DNA from: DASUPK01 sp963695805
Lineage (GTDB): Bacteria; Actinomycetota; Thermoleophilia; Solirubrobacterales; 70-9
Length of the DNA: 64,000 bases
Direction: 5' to 3'
Assembly: GCA_963695805.1 (NCBI GenBank)
Contig: CAVOHV010000011.1
Location: forward strand, 1-64,000
Part shown: positions 27,260 through 36,716 of the stretch, in pieces
Layout: every line of letters begins with the position of its first letter
How positions within the stretch are numbered: position 1 is the first letter of the stretch
The notes under the pieces: model-generated
Seen by the model: the letters and a program-made list of their open reading frames with translations, nothing else
Told to the model about the DNA's origin: nothing
The model's database searches: none
Translations under genes and position numbers: made by a program

Positions 27260-28672
27260 ATGCGCGCGATGCCAAGGAAGGTTGATCGCTCATGCGATTG
27301 CTTCGTTAGCTTCGGGATCACCGGAGACCTAGCGAAGGTGATGACCTTCAACTCGCTCTACCGGCTCGAGGCGCGTGGCCTCCTCGACTGCCCGATCGTT
27401 GGGGTGGCGTTCGACGATTGGTCGGAAAAGGACCTCCGTGACCACGCCCGGAAGGCGATCGAGACGTCCTCAGGAAAGAAGCCGGATCCCAAGGTCTTCA
27501 ATCGCCTCGCCAAGCGGTTTTCCTACGTCCAAGGCGACTTCTCGGAGGCCGACACATACGAGCGCCTCGCCGCCCACATCAAGGGAGCCAGGAGCCCGGT
27601 TTTCTACCTGGAGATCCCGCCGTCGCTCTTCGGCATGACGATCAAGGGGCTCTCCGAAGCAGGTCTCACCAAGAACGCCAGGGTGGTGGTCGAGAAGCCC
27701 TTTGGCCACGACCTCGCCTCCGCCCGCGAGCTTGCGGCGGAGATCCACCAGTACATCAGTGAGGACCAGCTCTACCGGATCGACCACTTCCTCGGCGTGA
27801 TGGGCTTGGCCGAGATTCTCTACCTGCGATTCGCGAATGCGATGTTCGAGCCCGTCTGGAATCGCAACAGCGTCGCCTGCGTCCAGATCACGATGGCGGA
27901 GGACTTCGGGGTCGCCGACCGTGGCAGCTTCTACGACCCGGTTGGCTGCCTGAGGGACGTCGTGGTCAATCACCTGATGCAGGTGGTGGCGGCCTGCGCG
28001 ATGGAGGCACCCTCCAGCCGCGACGCCCGGGCGTTGAAGGACGCGATGTTCGGTGTCTTCTCGGCGATGCCGAAGGCCGACCCGAAGCAGTTCGTGCGAG
28101 GGCAGTACGACGGCTACCGGAAGATCAAGGGGGTCGCGAAGGACTCGAAGACGGCCACCTTTGTGGCGATTCGCTTCGAGATCGACAACTGGCGCTGGAC
28201 CGGGGTGCCGTTCTTCATCCGGACGGGGAAGGAGCTCCCGGTGGAGCAGTGGGAGCTCAGGCTGATCTTCAAGGAGCCGCCGCGCCTCGGTTACGGCGCG
28301 GACAGCCGGCAGCGGCCTGCGCCCGACCAGTTAGTCGTCCGGCTCCACCCGAGCACAGGGATTCGTCTGCTGGTCAATGCACAGCGCAGTGACGAAACCA
28401 GACCCGACCACATCAACCTCGACATGGAGTTCGCCGAGCAGGGCGGGGAGGGGCCGACACCGTATGAGGTCCTCCTCCACGCCGCGATGGTCGGCAACAG
28501 CACGCGCTTCACCCGGCAGGACAACATCGAGGAGAACTGGCGGGTCTGCGCTCCGCTGCTCGAGAAGCCCCCGAGGGCCCTGCCATACAAGCCGGGCACC
28601 TGGGGACCAAAGGCCGCCGATCGGCTGGTGAAGGACTTCGGCGGGTGGCACGAGCCGTGGACCGGGTCATGA
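27260..28672 (+). CDS. zwf: Glucose-6-phosphate dehydrogenase with altered active-site lysine
   Basis: A 470-residue enzyme of the oxidative pentose phosphate pathway (glucose 6-phosphate plus NADP to 6-phosphogluconolactone). The NADP loop is FGITGDLAKVMTFNSLYRLE. Substrate-site blocks are VVEKPFGHDLASAREL, YRIDHFLGVMGLAEILYLRF and CLRDVVVNHLMQVVAA with the catalytic His. The family signature DHYLGK has Lys four residues after His; here H176 is kept but position 180 is Val (GTG codon). ATG 27260 gives the normal start. It overlaps the GH15 gene by ATGA. Confidence 0.9.
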   Translation: MRAMPRKVDRSCDCFVSFGITGDLAKVMTFNSLYRLEARGLLDCPIVGVAFDDWSEKDLRDHARKAIETSSGKKPDPKVFNRLAKRFSYVQGDFSEADTYERLAAHIKGARSPVFYLEIPPSLFGMTIKGLSEAGLTKNARVVVEKPFGHDLASARELAAEIHQYISEDQLYRIDHFLGVMGLAEILYLRFANAMFEPVWNRNSVACVQITMAEDFGVADRGSFYDPVGCLRDVVVNHLMQVVAACAMEAPSSRDARALKDAMFGVFSAMPKADPKQFVRGQYDGYRKIKGVAKDSKTATFVAIRFEIDNWRWTGVPFFIRTGKELPVEQWELRLIFKEPPRLGYGADSRQRPAPDQLVVRLHPSTGIRLLVNAQRSDETRPDHINLDMEFAEQGGEGPTPYEVLLHAAMVGNSTRFTRQDNIEENWRVCAPLLEKPPRALPYKPGTWGPKAADRLVKDFGGWHEPWTGS

Positions 28673-30639
28673 GTCCCGCGAAGCAGACGAGCGCCGGAAA
28701 GACCCGCCCCAGAGGCAAGGCGGCGGCGAGCGGGGACGGCAAGGCGCCCGCGGCCGGCAAGGAGAAAGGAATGCCGCAGAGCGCGGCGATGCCGTCGCCC
28801 TTCCCTCCGATCGCCGACTACGCCTTCCTCTCCAATTGCCATACCGGCGCACTGGTGGCGCCCGACGGGGCGATCGACTGGCTCTGTGTGCCGCGGTTCG
28901 ATTCGCCCAGCATCTTCGGGACGCTGCTCGACCGCGAAGCGGGCGCGTTCCGCTTCGCCACCTTCGGGATCAACGTCCCGAGCTCCCGGATCTACGAGCC
29001 CGGCACAAACATCCTCAACACCACCTGGCACACGCCGACGGGATGGGCGATGGTGCGCGATGCCCTGACGATCGGTCCCACCCTGCACGAGGACGAGGTC
29101 ACCCCGCATACACGCGCGCCCGCCGACGAAGACGCTCATCACATGCTCGTGCGAACGGTGCTCTGCATAGAGGGCTCGGTCGATATGGAGTTGCTCTGCG
29201 AGCCGGATTTCGACTACGGCCGGATCCCCGCCGATTGGTCGCTGCAGGACCGACACACCGCTGACGCGAGCGGAGCGGGTGTGACCGTCAGGCTCCGAAG
29301 CAGCATTCCGCTGGGGGTGGAGGGACAGATGGCGCAGGCGCGGCACACCCTCCAGAAGGGGGAGCAGGCGTTCTGCTCGCTGTCCTGGGCGGAGGAGCTC
29401 GCCTCGCCGGACGACATGGACCAGGCGAACGCACGCATGAGCGAGACCGCCAACTACTGGCGCACATGGGTCTCCAAGGCCCGGATGCCGGACCACCGCT
29501 TCCGAGGTGCGATCCAGCGCTCGGCGCTCACGACCAAGGGGCTCACCTACATGCCCACGGGCGCAACGGTTGCGGCCCTGACGACCTCGTTGCCGGAGAC
29601 GCCAGGAGGCGAGCGAAATTGGGATTATCGCTTCACCTGGATCAGGGACTCGACCTTCACCCTCCAGGCCCTTCACTACCTGAACCTGGACTGGGAGGCC
29701 AACGAGTTCATGCAGTTCGTCGGCGAGCTCGAGCCGAACGAGGACGGCGGCCTGCAGATCATGTATGGGATCGACGGTCGGCGGGACCTCACCGAGACGA
29801 CTCGGGATGACCTCTCGGGATACGCGGGAGCATCGCCCGTGCGGGTCGGTAACGGCGCCTTCGACCAGCGCCAGAACGACGTCTTCGGCGCCGCTCTCGA
29901 CTCGATCCTGCTGCACAGCCACCGGAGCCAGCGCCTGCCGCGGGGGTTATGGCCGGTGGTCCAGGCGCAGGCGGAGTGCGCGACCCAGGTCTGGAAGAAG
30001 CCGGACCAGGGGATCTGGGAAGCCCGGGGCAAGCCCCAGCACTACGTTTCCTCCAAGCTGATGTGCTGGGTGGCGATGGACCGGGCCTCGAAGCTCGCGG
30101 AGATCCGAGGGGACTCGAAGCTCCAGGAGACATGGGGCGCCACGGCCGAGGAGATCCGCAAGGACATCCTCGACAAGGGTGTACGGGATGGGGTCCTGCG
30201 GCAGTACTACGACACCGACGCCCTCGACGCTTCGACCCTGTTGGCCGCCTTGTTCGGCTTCCTGCCGGGCGATGACGAGGTGCTCCGCAAGAGCGTGCTG
30301 GCAATCGCGGACGACCTCACCGAGGACGGGTACGTCCTGCGCTACCGGACCGGCGAGACCGACGACGGGCTCTCGGGCAAGGAGGGCAGCTTCCTGATCT
30401 GCTCCTTCTGGCTTGTCACGGGTCTGGCGATCATCGGCGAGCAACAGCGCGCCCGCGACCTGATGGACCGGCTCCTCCGCATCGCCTCGCCGCTCGGCCT
30501 CTACGCCGAAGAGTTCGACCCCAGCACGGGCCGCCACCTGGGGAACTTTCCCCAGGCCTTCTCCCACCTCGCCCTGATCGAGGCGGCGGCGCGCATCATC
30601 CTCAGCGAGCGCCTCAAGGAGGTCGGCGTCAACGCGTGA
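28669..30639 (+). CDS. Glycoside hydrolase family 15 (glucoamylase/trehalase-like)
   Basis: A 656-residue GH15 enzyme. The N-terminal beta domain begins FPPIADYAFLSNCHTGALV. The (alpha/alpha)6 barrel has GERNWDYRFTWIRDSTF, the likely acid Glu in DQGIWEARGKPQHYVSSKLM and the likely base Glu in GKEGSFLICSFWLVTG. It could release glucose from alpha-glucans or trehalose. The first 35 residues are a Lys/Ala/Gly/Pro-rich tail (SPAKQTSAGKTRPRGKAAAS) not usual for the family; an internal ATG (MPQSAAMPSPF) would avoid it. Coupled to zwf (ATGA) and to the next gene. Confidence 0.9.
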   Translation: MSPAKQTSAGKTRPRGKAAASGDGKAPAAGKEKGMPQSAAMPSPFPPIADYAFLSNCHTGALVAPDGAIDWLCVPRFDSPSIFGTLLDREAGAFRFATFGINVPSSRIYEPGTNILNTTWHTPTGWAMVRDALTIGPTLHEDEVTPHTRAPADEDAHHMLVRTVLCIEGSVDMELLCEPDFDYGRIPADWSLQDRHTADASGAGVTVRLRSSIPLGVEGQMAQARHTLQKGEQAFCSLSWAEELASPDDMDQANARMSETANYWRTWVSKARMPDHRFRGAIQRSALTTKGLTYMPTGATVAALTTSLPETPGGERNWDYRFTWIRDSTFTLQALHYLNLDWEANEFMQFVGELEPNEDGGLQIMYGIDGRRDLTETTRDDLSGYAGASPVRVGNGAFDQRQNDVFGAALDSILLHSHRSQRLPRGLWPVVQAQAECATQVWKKPDQGIWEARGKPQHYVSSKLMCWVAMDRASKLAEIRGDSKLQETWGATAEEIRKDILDKGVRDGVLRQYYDTDALDASTLLAALFGFLPGDDEVLRKSVLAIADDLTEDGYVLRYRTGETDDGLSGKEGSFLICSFWLVTGLAIIGEQQRARDLMDRLLRIASPLGLYAEEFDPSTGRHLGNFPQAFSHLALIEAAARIILSERLKEVGVNA

Positions 30640-32189
30640 GCGACTACGACGTGATCGTGATCGGCAGCGGGGCTGGGGGAGGGACACTCGTCCACAGGCT
30701 CGCCGGCTCCGGCAAGAAGATCCTTCTGCTGGAGCGAGGGGACTTCCTGACTCGCGAGCCGCAGAACTGGCGGGCCGAGGATGTCTTTGTCGACGGCCGC
30801 TACCAGTCGGATGACACCTGGTACGACGCGAAGGACAAGCAGTTCGCCCCGCAGGTGCACTACTTCGTCGGCGGCGCGACCAAGATGTTCGGCGCGGCGC
30901 TCTACCGCCTGCGAGCCGAGGACTTCGGCGAGGTCCAGTACGAGGATGGCGTCTCGCGCGCCTGGCCCATCTCCTACGACGAGATGGAGCCCTACTACAC
31001 GCAGGCGGAGGAGCTCTACCAGGTGCACGGTGCTCGAGGCGAGGACCCCACGGAGCCCCCGGCAAGCGCTCCCTATCCCTTCCCGGCCGTCTCCCACGAG
31101 CCGCGCATCCAGCAGCTCTCGGACGATCTCGCCGCCGCCGGCTACCGGCCCTTCCACGCTCCCTGCGGGGTGATGTTGGACGAGGCGAACATGCCCTACA
31201 GCACCTGCGTCCGCTGCAACGACTGCGATGGCTTTCCCTGCCTCGTGCACGCGAAGTCTGACGCCGAGGTGATCGCGGTGCGGCCCTCGCTCGAGCACGC
31301 GAACGTCACGCTGCTGACGAACTCAGAGGCGGTCGGCCTCAACACCGACGCCGGTGGTGAGGCGGTGACGGAGGTCGTGGTCGAGCGCGACGGCGAGCGG
31401 GAGACCTACTCAGCCGACATCGTCGCGGTCTCCTGCGGTGCGGCCAACTCCGCCAAGCTGCTGCTCGCCTCCGCCACCGACAAGCATCCGAATGGCCTGG
31501 CGAACGGTTCCGACCAGGTGGGCCGCAACTACATGTTCCACAACAGCCAGGCCGTCCTGGCCCTGTCGAAGGAGCCGAACCCGACCGTCTTCCAGAAGAC
31601 GCTCGGGCTCAATGACTTCTACTTCGCCGGTGAGGAGTTCGATCACCCGCTCGGCAACATCCAGATGGTCGGCAAGTCCCAGGCGCCGATGTTCCGCGGC
31701 GAGAAGCCGGGAGAGACGAAATTCGCTCCGGGTTGGTCGCTCGAGACGGTTGCGGCGCACGCGGTGGACTTCTGGCTCTCAACCGAGGACCTGCCGAAGC
31801 CCGAGAACCGGGTGACGCTCACGGACGACGGGGCAATCAGGCTGAGCTACACCTACTCCAACGAGAAGCCGAAGAAGGAGCTCTACGACAAGCTCAAGTC
31901 GATGCTCGGCCACATCGGCATGCACGAGGGCCACCTTCTCCCGCACCACGCCTACCTGAAGAACGAGATCCCGGTGGCGGGGGTCGCGCATCAGACCGGG
32001 ACCTGCCGCTTCGGCACCGATCCCGCCGACTCGGTGCTCGACACGAACTGCAAGGCCCATGAACTCGACAACCTCTACGTCGTGGACACCAGCTTCTTCC
32101 CGAGCATCGGTGCTGTGAACCCGGGGCTCACGGCCATGGCCAACGGTCTGCGGGTGGGGGATCACCTGCTCGAGCGTCTGGGCGCCTAG
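30636..32189 (+). CDS. GMC-family oxidoreductase
   Basis: A 517-residue FAD oxidoreductase. The N-terminal Rossmann motif is VIVIGSGAGGGTLVHRLA. A cysteine-rich stretch (YSTCVRCNDCDGFPCLVHAK) resembles the cluster seen in sugar/glucoside 3-dehydrogenase-type GMC proteins. The C-terminal signature is AHQTGTCRFG then VVDTSFFPSIGAVNPGLTAM. No signal peptide is seen. It is embedded between a glycosidase and NDH-2, so it may oxidise a sugar and pass electrons on. GTG start overlapping the GH15 stop. Confidence 0.88.
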   Translation: MSDYDVIVIGSGAGGGTLVHRLAGSGKKILLLERGDFLTREPQNWRAEDVFVDGRYQSDDTWYDAKDKQFAPQVHYFVGGATKMFGAALYRLRAEDFGEVQYEDGVSRAWPISYDEMEPYYTQAEELYQVHGARGEDPTEPPASAPYPFPAVSHEPRIQQLSDDLAAAGYRPFHAPCGVMLDEANMPYSTCVRCNDCDGFPCLVHAKSDAEVIAVRPSLEHANVTLLTNSEAVGLNTDAGGEAVTEVVVERDGERETYSADIVAVSCGAANSAKLLLASATDKHPNGLANGSDQVGRNYMFHNSQAVLALSKEPNPTVFQKTLGLNDFYFAGEEFDHPLGNIQMVGKSQAPMFRGEKPGETKFAPGWSLETVAAHAVDFWLSTEDLPKPENRVTLTDDGAIRLSYTYSNEKPKKELYDKLKSMLGHIGMHEGHLLPHHAYLKNEIPVAGVAHQTGTCRFGTDPADSVLDTNCKAHELDNLYVVDTSFFPSIGAVNPGLTAMANGLRVGDHLLERLGA

Positions 32190-32209
32190 GGGGGCTTCAC
32201 GGACTGACG

Positions 32210-33607
32210 ATGGCCTCGGGGTCCCATCGAGTGGTGATCGTGGGCGGAGGGTTCGGAGGGTTATTCGCCGCGCGCAGGCTGCGTCGCGCCCCGGTGCGAG
32301 TGACGCTGGTGGACCGACACAATCACCATCTCTTCCAGCCGATGCTCTATCAGCTCGCCACCGGGATCGTTTCGGAAGGTGAGATCGCACCGCCGCTGCG
32401 CGGCATTCTCCACCGCCAAGGCAACGTTGACGTCGAGCTTGCGGAGGTCAACGGCTTCGACCTGGAGGCTCGAAAGCTCACCGCCACGCGCCCCGATGGA
32501 AGCCCCATCGAGATCCCGTACGACAGCCTGATCGTGGCCGCCGGCGCCGGCCAGTCCTACTTCGGCCACGACGAGTTCTCGCGCTGGGCGCCCGGGATGA
32601 AGACGATCAACGACGCGCTCGAGCTGCGCGGCCGCATCCTCGGGGCCTTCGAACTGGCGGAGCTGGAGGAAGACCCGGCAAAGCGACAGGAGTGGCTCAC
32701 CTTCGTGGTGGTCGGAGGCGGACCGACCGGCGTGGAGATCGCCGGCCAGATCGCCGAGCTGTCGAGGCGGGTGCTCACCGACGACTTCCGAAGGATCGAT
32801 CCGCGCAACGCCAAGATCCTCCTCTTCGACGGCGGCAAGGAGGTGCTGGCCAGCTTCGGCGACCGGCTGTCCGGCAAGGCGGCGAGGGGCCTCGAGGGCC
32901 TCGGAATCGAGCTGCACATGTCGAGCATCGTCACGGACATCGATCGAACCAGCGTGGTCGTCAAGCACGGGGACGAGGAGCGCCGGATTCCCGCGCGGAC
33001 GAAGGTCTGGGCCGCAGGAGTCCAGGCCTCGCCGCTGGCGAAGATGCTGGGGGAGGCCACCGGCGCCGAGGTGGACCGCGCCGGGCGTATCAGCGTGCTC
33101 CCCGACTGCACGCTGCCCGGGCACCCGGAGGTGTTCGCGATCGGCGACATGATGTCCCTGGACAAGCTCCCCGGCGTGGCCGAGGTGGCGATGCAGCAGG
33201 GACTCCACGCCTCCAACACGATCGTGCGCCGCTTGCGCGGGGAGGAGTCGAAGCGGTTCCGCTACCGGGACCTCGGCAGCATGGCGACCATCTCCCGGTT
33301 TAGCGCCGTGGTCAGCTTCAAGGGCATCCGTCTGTCCGGCTTCCTTGGCTGGATGGCGTGGCTCTTCGTCCACCTGGCGTTCCTGACGGGCTTCAAGAAC
33401 CGGCTCTCGACACTGGTGCGGTGGGCGGTCACCTTCATCGGCAACAGCCGGCCTCAACGGACGGTCAGCATGCAGCAGGTCGTAGCGCGCGTCGCCATTG
33501 AGCAGGCCGGCGGTCGGAGTTTCCTTCAGACGCTGATGGGAGGCGAGGCCGATCGAAAGAAGGCAGAGCCGCCGCCCGAAGATGCCGGGGGAAAAGGCTC
33601 ACGCTGA
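32210..33607 (+). CDS. ndh: Type II NADH dehydrogenase
   Basis: A 465-residue non-proton-pumping NADH:quinone oxidoreductase. FAD motif: VVIVGGGFGGLFAARRL. NADH motif: FVVVGGGPTGVEIAGQIAEL. Quinone-site-like AMQQGLHASN and VFAIGDMMSLD are present. A C-terminal amphipathic or membrane segment (GFLGWMAWLFVHLAFLTGFK) anchors it to the membrane. It overlaps cydA by TGATG, so electrons from NADH can reach the bd-type oxidase encoded next to it. Confidence 0.92.
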   Translation: MASGSHRVVIVGGGFGGLFAARRLRRAPVRVTLVDRHNHHLFQPMLYQLATGIVSEGEIAPPLRGILHRQGNVDVELAEVNGFDLEARKLTATRPDGSPIEIPYDSLIVAAGAGQSYFGHDEFSRWAPGMKTINDALELRGRILGAFELAELEEDPAKRQEWLTFVVVGGGPTGVEIAGQIAELSRRVLTDDFRRIDPRNAKILLFDGGKEVLASFGDRLSGKAARGLEGLGIELHMSSIVTDIDRTSVVVKHGDEERRIPARTKVWAAGVQASPLAKMLGEATGAEVDRAGRISVLPDCTLPGHPEVFAIGDMMSLDKLPGVAEVAMQQGLHASNTIVRRLRGEESKRFRYRDLGSMATISRFSAVVSFKGIRLSGFLGWMAWLFVHLAFLTGFKNRLSTLVRWAVTFIGNSRPQRTVSMQQVVARVAIEQAGGRSFLQTLMGGEADRKKAEPPPEDAGGKGSR

Positions 33608-34998
33608 TGGGCTTGCCGATCTCCCTGTTGGCTGACTCCTCGTCGAACCTCCTGGCGGCCCGAACCCAGATGGGGTTCACCCTCGGCTTCCACATCGTGC
33701 TCGCCTGCCTCGGCGTGGCCTTCCCGGCCGTGATGCTGACTGCGGAGTGGCACGGCCATCGGAAGAAGGACCCGGAGGCGCTTCGCCTGGCGCGCAACTG
33801 GTCGAAGGCTGTCGCGGTCCTCTTCGCCGTCGGCGCGGTGACCGGCACCGTCCTCTCCTTCGAGTTCGGCCTGCTCTGGCCGCGGTTCACGGGCCGCTTC
33901 GGTGACGCCTTCGGAGTCGGCTTCGCGATCGAGGGGATCTTCTTCTTCCTCGAGGCGATCTTCATCGCCATCTACATCTACGGCTGGGACCGGCTCTCGC
34001 CCCGAGCGCACATGCTCGCCGCGGTGCCAATCGTCATCTCCGGGATCGGTGGCGCCTTCTCCGTGATCGCGGTGAACGCCTGGATGAACCAGCCCCAGGG
34101 ATTCGACCTCGACTCGGCGGGCAACGTCACCAACGTCAGGCCCCTCGAGGTGCTCTTCAACCCGGCGACGGGCTACGAGTTCTTCCACATGTTCCTGGCG
34201 GCCTACATCGTCACCGGCTTTCTGATCGCCTCCGTGTATGCGGTGGGGATGCTCCGTGGTCGCCGTGACCGCTACCACCGGCTCGGCTTGGTGATCCCAT
34301 TCACTCTGGCGGCGATCGCCACGCCGATTCAGCTCTTCGTCGGGGACACGGCGGCTCGCGCCATCGCCGACGACCAGCCTGCCAAGTTCGCCGCAATGGA
34401 GTGCATCTACAAGGGAGGGCCGGACCAGACCGAGTACCTCGGCGGTATCTGCGTCGACGGCCAGGTCAAGGGTGGCATCGGGATCCCGGGGCTCGACTCG
34501 TTCCTGGTGGGTTTCAGCAAGAACACGGACGTCACCGGTCTCAATCAGATCCCCAAGGACGACCAGCCGCCCGCGAAGACGATGCTGCACCTCTCCTTCG
34601 ACCTCATGGTTGGGATCGCCACGGCACTCTTCCTGCTCGCGGTCTGGTTCGCCATCTCCTGGTGGCGGCGACGCGATCTGCCGGCCACACGATGGTTCCT
34701 GAGGATCTGCGCTGTCGCCGGGGTGGCGGCGGTCGTCGCGCTCTGGTGCGGCTGGATCGTCACCGAGGTGGGCCGCCAGCCATGGATCGTGAACGGCTAC
34801 ATGCGCACGGCCGACGCGGTGACCCCGGCCCAGGGGATCTGGTGGGTGTTCGGGGTGACGATGGCCCTCTATGCCGCGCTGGCGGTGATCGCGATCGCCG
34901 TGCTGCGGGGCCTCTCCCGCCGCTGGCGTGAGGGTGCGCCTGAGGCCGAGATCCCATACGGACCTCCGCCGGGAGACCGATCGGGGGCATCCGCATGA
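33607..34998 (+). CDS. cydA: Cytochrome bd-type quinol oxidase subunit I
   Basis: A 463-residue membrane subunit. Heme-ligand candidates are His in GFTLGFHIVLACLG, His in GYEFFHMFLAAYIVTGF and Met in LSFDLMVGIATALF. The GWIVTEVGRQPWIV block and the quinol loop region (GLNQIPKDDQPP) are characteristic. The loop is short, as in cyanide-insensitive (CIO-type) oxidases. Subunit I reduces oxygen using quinol electrons. Encoded directly after ndh and before cydB. Confidence 0.92.
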   Translation: MGLPISLLADSSSNLLAARTQMGFTLGFHIVLACLGVAFPAVMLTAEWHGHRKKDPEALRLARNWSKAVAVLFAVGAVTGTVLSFEFGLLWPRFTGRFGDAFGVGFAIEGIFFFLEAIFIAIYIYGWDRLSPRAHMLAAVPIVISGIGGAFSVIAVNAWMNQPQGFDLDSAGNVTNVRPLEVLFNPATGYEFFHMFLAAYIVTGFLIASVYAVGMLRGRRDRYHRLGLVIPFTLAAIATPIQLFVGDTAARAIADDQPAKFAAMECIYKGGPDQTEYLGGICVDGQVKGGIGIPGLDSFLVGFSKNTDVTGLNQIPKDDQPPAKTMLHLSFDLMVGIATALFLLAVWFAISWWRRRDLPATRWFLRICAVAGVAAVVALWCGWIVTEVGRQPWIVNGYMRTADAVTPAQGIWWVFGVTMALYAALAVIAIAVLRGLSRRWREGAPEAEIPYGPPPGDRSGASA

Positions 34999-36030
34999 GC
35001 AGCGCGGACGCCTGCGCAGGCGATCCTCTGGATCGGGGTGACGCTCTACGCGATCTTCGGCGGAGCGGACTTCGGCGCGGGAGTATGGGATCTGCTCGCG
35101 GGGTCGGGCGACCGCGCGAAGCGGATCCGGACCCAGATCGACCGTTCAATCGGCCCCGTCTGGGAGGCCAACCACGTCTGGCTGATCTTCGTCCTCGTCA
35201 TTCTCTGGACCGCGTTCTCGCAGGCCTTCTCGGCGATCTTCACCACGCTCTACATCCCGCTGGCCCTCGCCGCGCTCGGCATCGTCCTGCGCGGCTCCGG
35301 CTTCGCCTTCCGCCACGCTCTGCCCGGGCCCGTGGAGCGACCCGCCAGCCGGGTCTTCGGGTTCGCGTCCGTGCTGACACCTTTCTTCATGGGCACGGTG
35401 GTCGGGGCGATCGCTTCCGGTGAGGTACCCGCCGGCGGCGACGGCGATCCCACGAGCAGCTGGACGGGCTTCCTGCCCCTGGTCACCGGTGTCCTCTTCG
35501 TGCTGCTCACCGCGTACACCGCCGCAGTCTTCCTGGTGCGCGATTCGGGAGCGGCGGGCGACACCGAGCTCCGCGACTACTTCGAGCGCCGCGCCTTGGC
35601 CGCGGCGGTGATCGCGGGTGCCGCCGCGGTCGTAGGGGTGATCGCGCTCCACGCCGACGGCCGCTACGTCTACGACGGGCTCACCTCGTGGCCCGGCATC
35701 GCGCTGGTCATCCTCTCCGGGATCTGTGGCCTGGTCGCCCTTGGCCTGCTGGTCAGCGGGCGGAACTATGGCCTGCGGGCGGCGGCGGTGGGGGCCGGAG
35801 CGGCCGTCATCTGGGGGTACTTCGCCGCCGCCTTCCCCTACATCCTGCCGACGTCCCTGAAGATCTCGGACGCCGCTGGGGCCTCCACGACGCTGACGTG
35901 GGTGATCGTCATCTTTGGGGTCGCGGCGGTCACGGTGATCCCCTCGCTGGTCCTGCTCTATTCGCTCTCCCAGCGGCAGACGCTCGAGGCCTATTCCACG
36001 AGCAGCGAGGCGACCTCGCCGCGCCAGTAG
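34995..36030 (+). CDS. cydB: Cytochrome bd-type quinol oxidase subunit II, 5' frameshift likely
   Basis: The membrane subunit partnering CydA, with about eight hydrophobic helices beginning AILWIGVTLYAIFGGADFGAGV. The only canonical start in the main frame is GTG 35038, which truncates the first helix. ATG 34995 overlaps the cydA stop (ATGA) and reads MSSADA in a frame one base away. Removing one base near 35013 fuses it to AQAILWIG, giving a normal N-terminus and a 1036-base gene (345 codons plus one base). The last 40 bases overlap the convergent DUF6544 gene. Confidence 0.85.
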
Positions 36031-36672
36031 TTGAACGGTCCATCCGGCAGCTCCCAGCGCACCTCGGCCGTGCCCGGGACGCGGATCCCGCCGAGCTCGA
36101 TGTAGTCGCCGAACTCGCCGACCCACGGCGTGTCGACGAAGGCACGGCCAGCCACCCGGGGCCTCATCGCGGATGCCTTTTTGATCAGGCCCGACTCGCC
36201 GAATGCCAGTCGCACGCTGGCTGCGACTCCGCCGACCAGGGTGGAGACCTCGACCTCGCCGTCGTCGAGCTCTCGCCAGGACAGCTCACGGTTCGCCGTC
36301 ATCGCGAACGGGACCCACGGCAGCTCAGCGAGGTAGCGCATGGCCTCTCCCCGGTCGGTCTCCGGCCCGGTGTTCTTGTGTGGCGGGGACGAGACCCCAG
36401 ACGCGGGCGATCAGCAGCCCCTTGCCATCGCGGTAGCGATCCGTGACTCTCACGCGGACGAAGGGGTTCGTTCCGAAGGAGGCCCGCCATTCGAACTCGA
36501 CGCGGTCGGTGGCGTATTGCTGCACGGCTGTGAACTCCAGGCGACGGCCGCCGGGCTTCTGGACCATCTCTCCGCTCTGCCCGAGCCGGACGCGCTGGGG
36601 TTCCGGGGCTCCCTCCGGGAGTGCCCGATCGAGGTGCCGGGCGATGGCATCGGGCAGGGGTCGCTCGCTCAC
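35991..36672 (-). pseudogene. DUF6544-like gene with a 1-base insertion
   Basis: Two adjoining frames make one protein of about 226 residues. The 5' frame (GTG 36672) reads EFTAVQQYATDRVEFEWRAS up to RVWGLVP. Near 36380 the frame shifts, and the 3' part reads NTGPETDRGEAMRYLAELPW then TANRELSWRELDDGEVEVST and GEFGDYIELGGIRVPGTAEV. The span of 682 bases is one more than a multiple of three. DUF6544 proteins have unknown function. Sequencing error or recent decay are both possible. Confidence 0.65.
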
Positions 36673-36716
36673 TGCGTCAGTTTCCTGCCTCTGGGGCGCG
36701 GATAGAGTGGCCGCGG

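Noticed and set aside
28291..29922. A 543-residue minus-strand open frame opposite zwf/GH15, and similar long frames opposite pgi, FGE/DUF2252 and NDH-2
   Set aside because: Shadows of strong genes on the other strand: composition rich in Arg, Gly, Leu and Val with no motif, and the opposite-strand genes are certain.
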